Source: Streptomyces asoensis
GTDB lineage: Bacteria > Actinomycetota > Actinomycetes > Streptomycetales > Streptomycetaceae
Length of the DNA stretch: 64,000 nt
Direction: 5' to 3'
NCBI RefSeq assembly: GCF_016860545.1
Contig: NZ_BNEB01000001.1
Location: forward strand, 310,001-374,000
Below the pieces are notes generated by a model. The model saw only the letters and a list, made by a program, of their open reading frames with translations, searched no databases and was not told the DNA's origin. Position numbers and translations under genes: made by a program. Each line of letters opens with the position of its first letter. The stretch's first letter is position 1. Positions 60,398 to 64,000 of this stretch are shown here, piece by piece.

Positions 60398-61627
60398 ATG
60401 AACATCCGCCGCAGCGCCGCGACCCTGGCCGCCGCCACCGTCGTGCTGGGTGCCGCCGTCCCCGCCGTCGCCGCGACCCCGTCCCCCACCCCGTCGGTGG
60501 CGATACCCGGCGGGCTGTACGGCACCGCCGACCCGACCTACGACGGCGTCTGGCGCCAGTCGCTGGCCCTGCTCGCGCAGCGCACCACGGGCTTCACCCC
60601 GGCCGCGGACGCCGTCGCCTGGCTGACCGGGCAGCAGTGCGCGAACGGCGCCTTCGCCGCGTTCCGCGCGGACACCGCCAAGGCGTGCGACGCGAAGCTG
60701 ATGGTGGACACCAACAGCACGGCGGCCGCCGTCCAGGCGCTGGCGGCGCTCGGCGGCCACGGCGCCGCGACGCAGAAGGCCGTCGACTGGCTGAAGTCCG
60801 TCCAGAACGCCGACGGCGGCTGGGGCTACACCCCCGGCGGGGCCAGCGACACGAACTCGACGTCGGTGGTGGCGGGCGCCCTGGCGGCGGCCGGGCAGCA
60901 GCCCTCGGCGGTGCGCAAGGCGGGGAAGTCGCCGTACGACGCCCTGGTGAAGCTCTCCCTGCCGTGCGACCGGACCGGTGGCGGCGCGTTCGCCTACCAG
61001 CCGGACAAGAAGGGCGCCCTCGCGGCCAACGCGGACGCGACAGCGGCGGGTGTGCTCGGCGCCCTCGGCAAGGGGTTCGTGACCACGGCGGGCAAGACCT
61101 CGGCGGACGGCACGTGCGCCCCGGCCGACGCGGGCACCCCGGGCACCCTCGCGCGCAACGGCGCGGGCTGGCTCGCCGAGTCGGTCGGCACCACCGGCCA
61201 CCTGAAGTCCGTCCTGCCCGGCGCCGAGGACCAGCCCGACTACGGCAACACCGCCGACGCCGTCGTCGCCCTCGCCGCGCAGGGGCGGACCGAGCAGGCC
61301 GAGAAGCCCCTCGCCTGGCTCGAGAAGAACTCCGCCGCCTGGGCGAAGCAGAGCGGCCCCGCCGCGTACGCCCAGCTGATCTTCGCGGCGCACGCCATGG
61401 GCGCCGATCCCCGCCGGTTCGGCGGCACCGACCTGGTCGCCCTGCTCAACGCGACGGGTCCGGCCCCGCAGGCCGCGACGAAGGCCACCGGCGCCGACAC
61501 CGCCGCCGACGAGAAGAAGGACAGCTCGGATTCCGCGTTCGGCGTCTGGTGGACGGTCGGTGTCTTCCTCGTCGCCGGCATCGGCATCGGGTTCCTGATC
61601 AGCGGCCGCAAGCGGCGTCAGCCGTGA
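60398..61627 (+). CDS. secreted alpha/alpha-toroid protein of the corrinoid operon
   Basis: 409 residues, ATG at 60398. Signal peptide (SAATLAAATVVLGAAVPAVAA), then six or so QW-like repeats (AVAWLTGQQCANGAFAAF, WLKSVQNADGGWGYTPGG, LAWLEKNSAAW). A C-terminal membrane helix (WWTVGVFLVAGIGIGFLIS) and basic tail anchor it outside. This is the fold of terpene cyclases but also of vertebrate cobalamin carriers (intrinsic factor/transcobalamin), so I infer corrinoid capture. The riboswitch supports this. Confidence 0.75.
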   Translation: MNIRRSAATLAAATVVLGAAVPAVAATPSPTPSVAIPGGLYGTADPTYDGVWRQSLALLAQRTTGFTPAADAVAWLTGQQCANGAFAAFRADTAKACDAKLMVDTNSTAAAVQALAALGGHGAATQKAVDWLKSVQNADGGWGYTPGGASDTNSTSVVAGALAAAGQQPSAVRKAGKSPYDALVKLSLPCDRTGGGAFAYQPDKKGALAANADATAAGVLGALGKGFVTTAGKTSADGTCAPADAGTPGTLARNGAGWLAESVGTTGHLKSVLPGAEDQPDYGNTADAVVALAAQGRTEQAEKPLAWLEKNSAAWAKQSGPAAYAQLIFAAHAMGADPRRFGGTDLVALLNATGPAPQAATKATGADTAADEKKDSSDSAFGVWWTVGVFLVAGIGIGFLISGRKRRQP

Positions 61628-62325
61628 CGCGCCGGTCCGCCGCCCTCGTCCTCGCCGCCCTGCTGCTCGCCCTGACCGGCGCGGCCGGGTCCGCCCGGGC
61701 GGCCGGGTACCGCTACTGGTCCTTCTGGGACCGGTCGGCGGGCGGGTGGACGTACGCCACGCAGGGCCCCTCCACCGCCCGGCCCGGCGACGGTGACGTC
61801 CAGGGGTTCCGGTTCGCGGTGAGCGCGGACTCCCAGGACGCCTCGCAGCCGCGCGGCGCGGCCTCCTTCGCCGCGATCTGCGCCGGGACGCCCGCGCGGG
61901 ACGGCTCGAAGCGGGTGGCCCTGGTCCTCGACTTCGGCACGGCGGCGGACGCCCCGGGCGGCGAGGTCCCGCCGTCGCCGCGCACGGCGTGCGCCCGGGT
62001 CTCCCCCGACGCGACGACGGCCGAGGCCCTGGCCGCCGTCGCGAAACCCCTGCGCTACGACACCAACGCCCTGCTGTGCGCGATCGCGGGGTACCCGCGG
62101 ACGGGCTGCGGCGAGCAGGTGTCCGGGCAGGAGGCGGGAAAGACGTCGGGCCAGGCCTCGGGCGGGGACGGGCCGGCGTCCGCCGCGAAGCCCGGACCCG
62201 AGGCGGGGGACGGTGCGGACGGCGGGCCGTCGGTCGGTCTGTACGCCGGTGCGGCGGCCGTGGCGGTCCTGGCCGCGGCGGCCGTGTGGCAGGCCAGGCG
62301 GCGGGGATCGCGCGGGAATGGCTGA
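61624..62325 (+). CDS. SCO2322-family secreted protein
   Basis: 233 residues, GTG in a 4-nt overlap. Signal peptide SAALVLAALLLALTGAAGSA, then GYRYWSFWDR and GWTYATQGPSTARP, C-terminal membrane helix and basic tail. Two Cys (CAG, CARV) and C in CAIAGYPRTGCGEQV. Function unknown; its place in the B12 operon suggests an extracytoplasmic component. Confidence 0.8.
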   Translation: MTRRSAALVLAALLLALTGAAGSARAAGYRYWSFWDRSAGGWTYATQGPSTARPGDGDVQGFRFAVSADSQDASQPRGAASFAAICAGTPARDGSKRVALVLDFGTAADAPGGEVPPSPRTACARVSPDATTAEALAAVAKPLRYDTNALLCAIAGYPRTGCGEQVSGQEAGKTSGQASGGDGPASAAKPGPEAGDGADGGPSVGLYAGAAAVAVLAAAAVWQARRRGSRGNG

Positions 62326-63433
62326 CCGCCGCCCCAGCTCACGGCGTCCCCCGCTGCACCCGGCGGCCTGGTGGCTGTGGGCGCTCGGCCTCGGCACCGC
62401 CGCCACCCGCACCACCAACCCGCTGCTCCTCGGTCTCCTGCTCGCCGTGTCGGCGTACGTCGTCACCACGTGCCGTCCCGACGCCCCCTGGTCCCGCTCC
62501 TACTCCGCGTTCCTCAAGCTGGCCCTCGCCGTCCTCGTCGTCCGCCTCGTCTTCGTCGTCGCCCTGGGGTCCCCGATCCCGGGATCGCACGTGCTCGTCA
62601 CGCTCCCCGAGGTCCCCCTGCCGCACTGGGCGCAGGGCATCCGCCTCGGCGGCGCCGTCACGGCCGAGGGCGTGCTCTTCGCGCTCTACGACGGTCTGAA
62701 ACTGGCCGCCCTGCTCGTGTGCGTGGGTGCCGCCAACGCCCTGGCCTCCCCGTCCCGCCTGCTCAGAACCCTGCCAGGCGCCCTGTACGAGACCGGGGTG
62801 GCCGTGGTCGTGGCGCTCACCTTCGCCCCGAACCTGATCGCCGACGTCCACCGGCTGCGCGCCGCCCGCCGGCTGCGCGGCCGGCCCGACAGCGGCCTGC
62901 GCGGCCTGCTCCAGGTGGGCCTGCCCGTCCTGGAGGGTGCGCTGGAACGCTCCGTGGCCCTCGCCGCGGCGATGGACGCCCGGGGCTACGGCCGTACCGC
63001 CGACGTGCCGGCCCCCGTGCGCCGGACGACCGCCGCGCTCACCCTCGGCGGGCTGCTCGGCGTCTGCGCGGGCACGTACGGCCTGCTGACCGCGGCGGGC
63101 GGCGGCTACGGTCTGCCGGTGCTGCTGGCGGGGGTCACGGCGGCCCTCGCCGGACTGCGGCTCGGCGGCCGCCGCTCCCCCCGCACCCGCTACCGTCCGG
63201 ACCGCTGGACCCCGCGGGCCTGTCTGGTCGCCGCCTGCGGTGTCGCGGTCGCCGCTCTCCTCACCGTGGCCGCGTCCGCCGATCCGGCGGCCCTGCACCC
63301 GGGTGTGGTCCCGCTGACCGCTCCCGCCCTCCCGCTGCTGCCCGCGGCGGCCGTACTCCTCGGCCTGCTGCCCGCGTTCCTCGCCCCCGCAAGCCCGCTC
63401 GACGATTCGGCAGATCCCAAGGAGCCGTCGTGA
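62318..63433 (+). CDS. CbiQ/EcfT transmembrane component of an ECF transporter
   Basis: 371 residues, ATG inside the SCO2322-family gene. About six membrane helices; the two Ala-Arg-Gly coupling motifs are in AARRLRGR and AMDARGYGR. It couples the ATPase to an S component. No S component is visible in the window. Confidence 0.9.
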   Translation: MADRRPSSRRPPLHPAAWWLWALGLGTAATRTTNPLLLGLLLAVSAYVVTTCRPDAPWSRSYSAFLKLALAVLVVRLVFVVALGSPIPGSHVLVTLPEVPLPHWAQGIRLGGAVTAEGVLFALYDGLKLAALLVCVGAANALASPSRLLRTLPGALYETGVAVVVALTFAPNLIADVHRLRAARRLRGRPDSGLRGLLQVGLPVLEGALERSVALAAAMDARGYGRTADVPAPVRRTTAALTLGGLLGVCAGTYGLLTAAGGGYGLPVLLAGVTAALAGLRLGGRRSPRTRYRPDRWTPRACLVAACGVAVAALLTVAASADPAALHPGVVPLTAPALPLLPAAAVLLGLLPAFLAPASPLDDSADPKEPS

Positions 63434-64000
63434 TCCGCTTCGAGAACGTCTCCGTGACGTACGACGGCGCCACCGCACCCACCGTCCGGGGTGTCGACCT
63501 CACCGTCCCGGAGGGCGAACTCGTACTGCTGGCGGGCCCGTCGGGCGTCGGCAAGTCGACGCTGCTCGGCACGGTGTCCGGCCTGGTCCCGCACTTCACC
63601 GGCGGCACCCTGAGCGGCCGGGTCACGGTCGACGGCCGTGACACCCGCACCCACAAGCCGCGTGAACTCGCCGACGTGGTGGGCACGGTGGGGCAGGATC
63701 CGCTCTCGCACTTCGTGACGGACACCGTCGAGGAGGAACTCGCCTACGGCATGGAGTCGTTGGGCCTGCCGCCCGCGGTGATGCGGCGCCGCGTCGAGGA
63801 GACCCTCGATCTGCTGGGCCTGGCCGCCCTGCGCGACCGGCCCATCGCCACCCTCTCCGGCGGCCAGCAGCAGCGGGTCGCGATCGGCTCGGTCCTCACC
63901 CCGCACCCGCGGGTCCTCGTCCTGGACGAGCCGACGTCCGCTCTGGACCCGGCGGCCGCCGAGGAGGTCCTCGCCGTGCTGCTCCGCCTCGTCCACGACC
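63430..64000 (+). CDS. ECF/cobalt-type ABC ATPase, 5' part
   Basis: The gene starts with GTG in a 4-nt overlap with CbiQ and runs off the right edge (190 codons visible). Walker A GPSGVGKST, Q-loop GQDPLSHF, signature LSGGQQQR and Walker B VLVLDEPTSALD are intact. It energises the CbiQ-type transporter. Confidence 0.95.
   Translation, partial: MIRFENVSVTYDGATAPTVRGVDLTVPEGELVLLAGPSGVGKSTLLGTVSGLVPHFTGGTLSGRVTVDGRDTRTHKPRELADVVGTVGQDPLSHFVTDTVEEELAYGMESLGLPPAVMRRRVEETLDLLGLAALRDRPIATLSGGQQQRVAIGSVLTPHPRVLVLDEPTSALDPAAAEEVLAVLLRLVHD

Overview
The window is high-GC DNA from an actinomycete, almost certainly a Streptomyces chromosome. Signs are GC-rich third codon positions, many GTG starts with 4-bp stop/start overlaps, RNase P RNA of actinobacterial type, DUF397/XRE/ATP-binding-protein clusters, a KstR-type regulator, a SCO2322-family protein and F420-type LLM oxidoreductases. 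I see no rRNA, tRNA, insertion sequence, prophage or CRISPR array.

Layout. (1) 1-12424: a tightly coupled plus-strand operon, cut by the left edge. In order it encodes a coiled-coil protein tail, a MotB/OmpA-like single-pass membrane protein, a dynamin-like GTPase (SrfC-like), a large Hsp70/actin-fold protein (SrfB-like), two unrecognised proteins, and a membrane-anchored coiled-coil protein with a degenerate PP2C-like domain. I consider this the best candidate for an undescribed system. (2) 12489-18232: two tandem minus-strand modules, each a small helical protein plus a STAND/NLR ATPase with TPRs. In each pair a short motif is shared between the C-terminus of the small protein and the N-terminus of its ATPase, the layout of bacterial amyloid-signalling NLR pairs. 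(3) 18461-22550: a DUF6879 gene pair, an EcsC-like protein, and an XRE/DUF397/ATP-binding-protein cluster. (4) 22605-26903: two paralogous PD-(D/E)XK nuclease plus DUF2075 helicase proteins, each behind the same conserved leader block; probable defence genes.

(5) 27069-36811: mostly housekeeping. It holds rnpB, an EamA exporter with an AraC regulator, YaaA, KDPG aldolase, RNase H/phosphatase, a zinc-ribbon protein with a CTG start, Nif3, and a protein with 99-bp tandem repeats. (6) 37157-40286: an SDR / alcohol dehydrogenase / MaoC operon behind a KstR box. The kstR gene is at 55572 with its own box, and an aldehyde dehydrogenase plus P450-type ferredoxin operon lies next to it. Together these suggest steroid or related side-chain catabolism. 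(7) 40511-55362: a two-component system, a secreted surface protein, an MFS exporter with a C-terminal beta-sandwich domain, a TetR/oxidoreductase pair with an operator array, a cell-wall amidase, and a glycosyltransferase / methyltransferase / toroid-protein operon. (8) 58176-64000: a secreted protein, an MBL hydrolase, and a cobalamin-riboswitch-controlled operon of a toroid protein, a SCO2322-family protein, CbiQ and an ECF ATPase that runs off the right edge, a probable corrinoid uptake system.

Family assignments come from motifs read by eye. No database search was possible.
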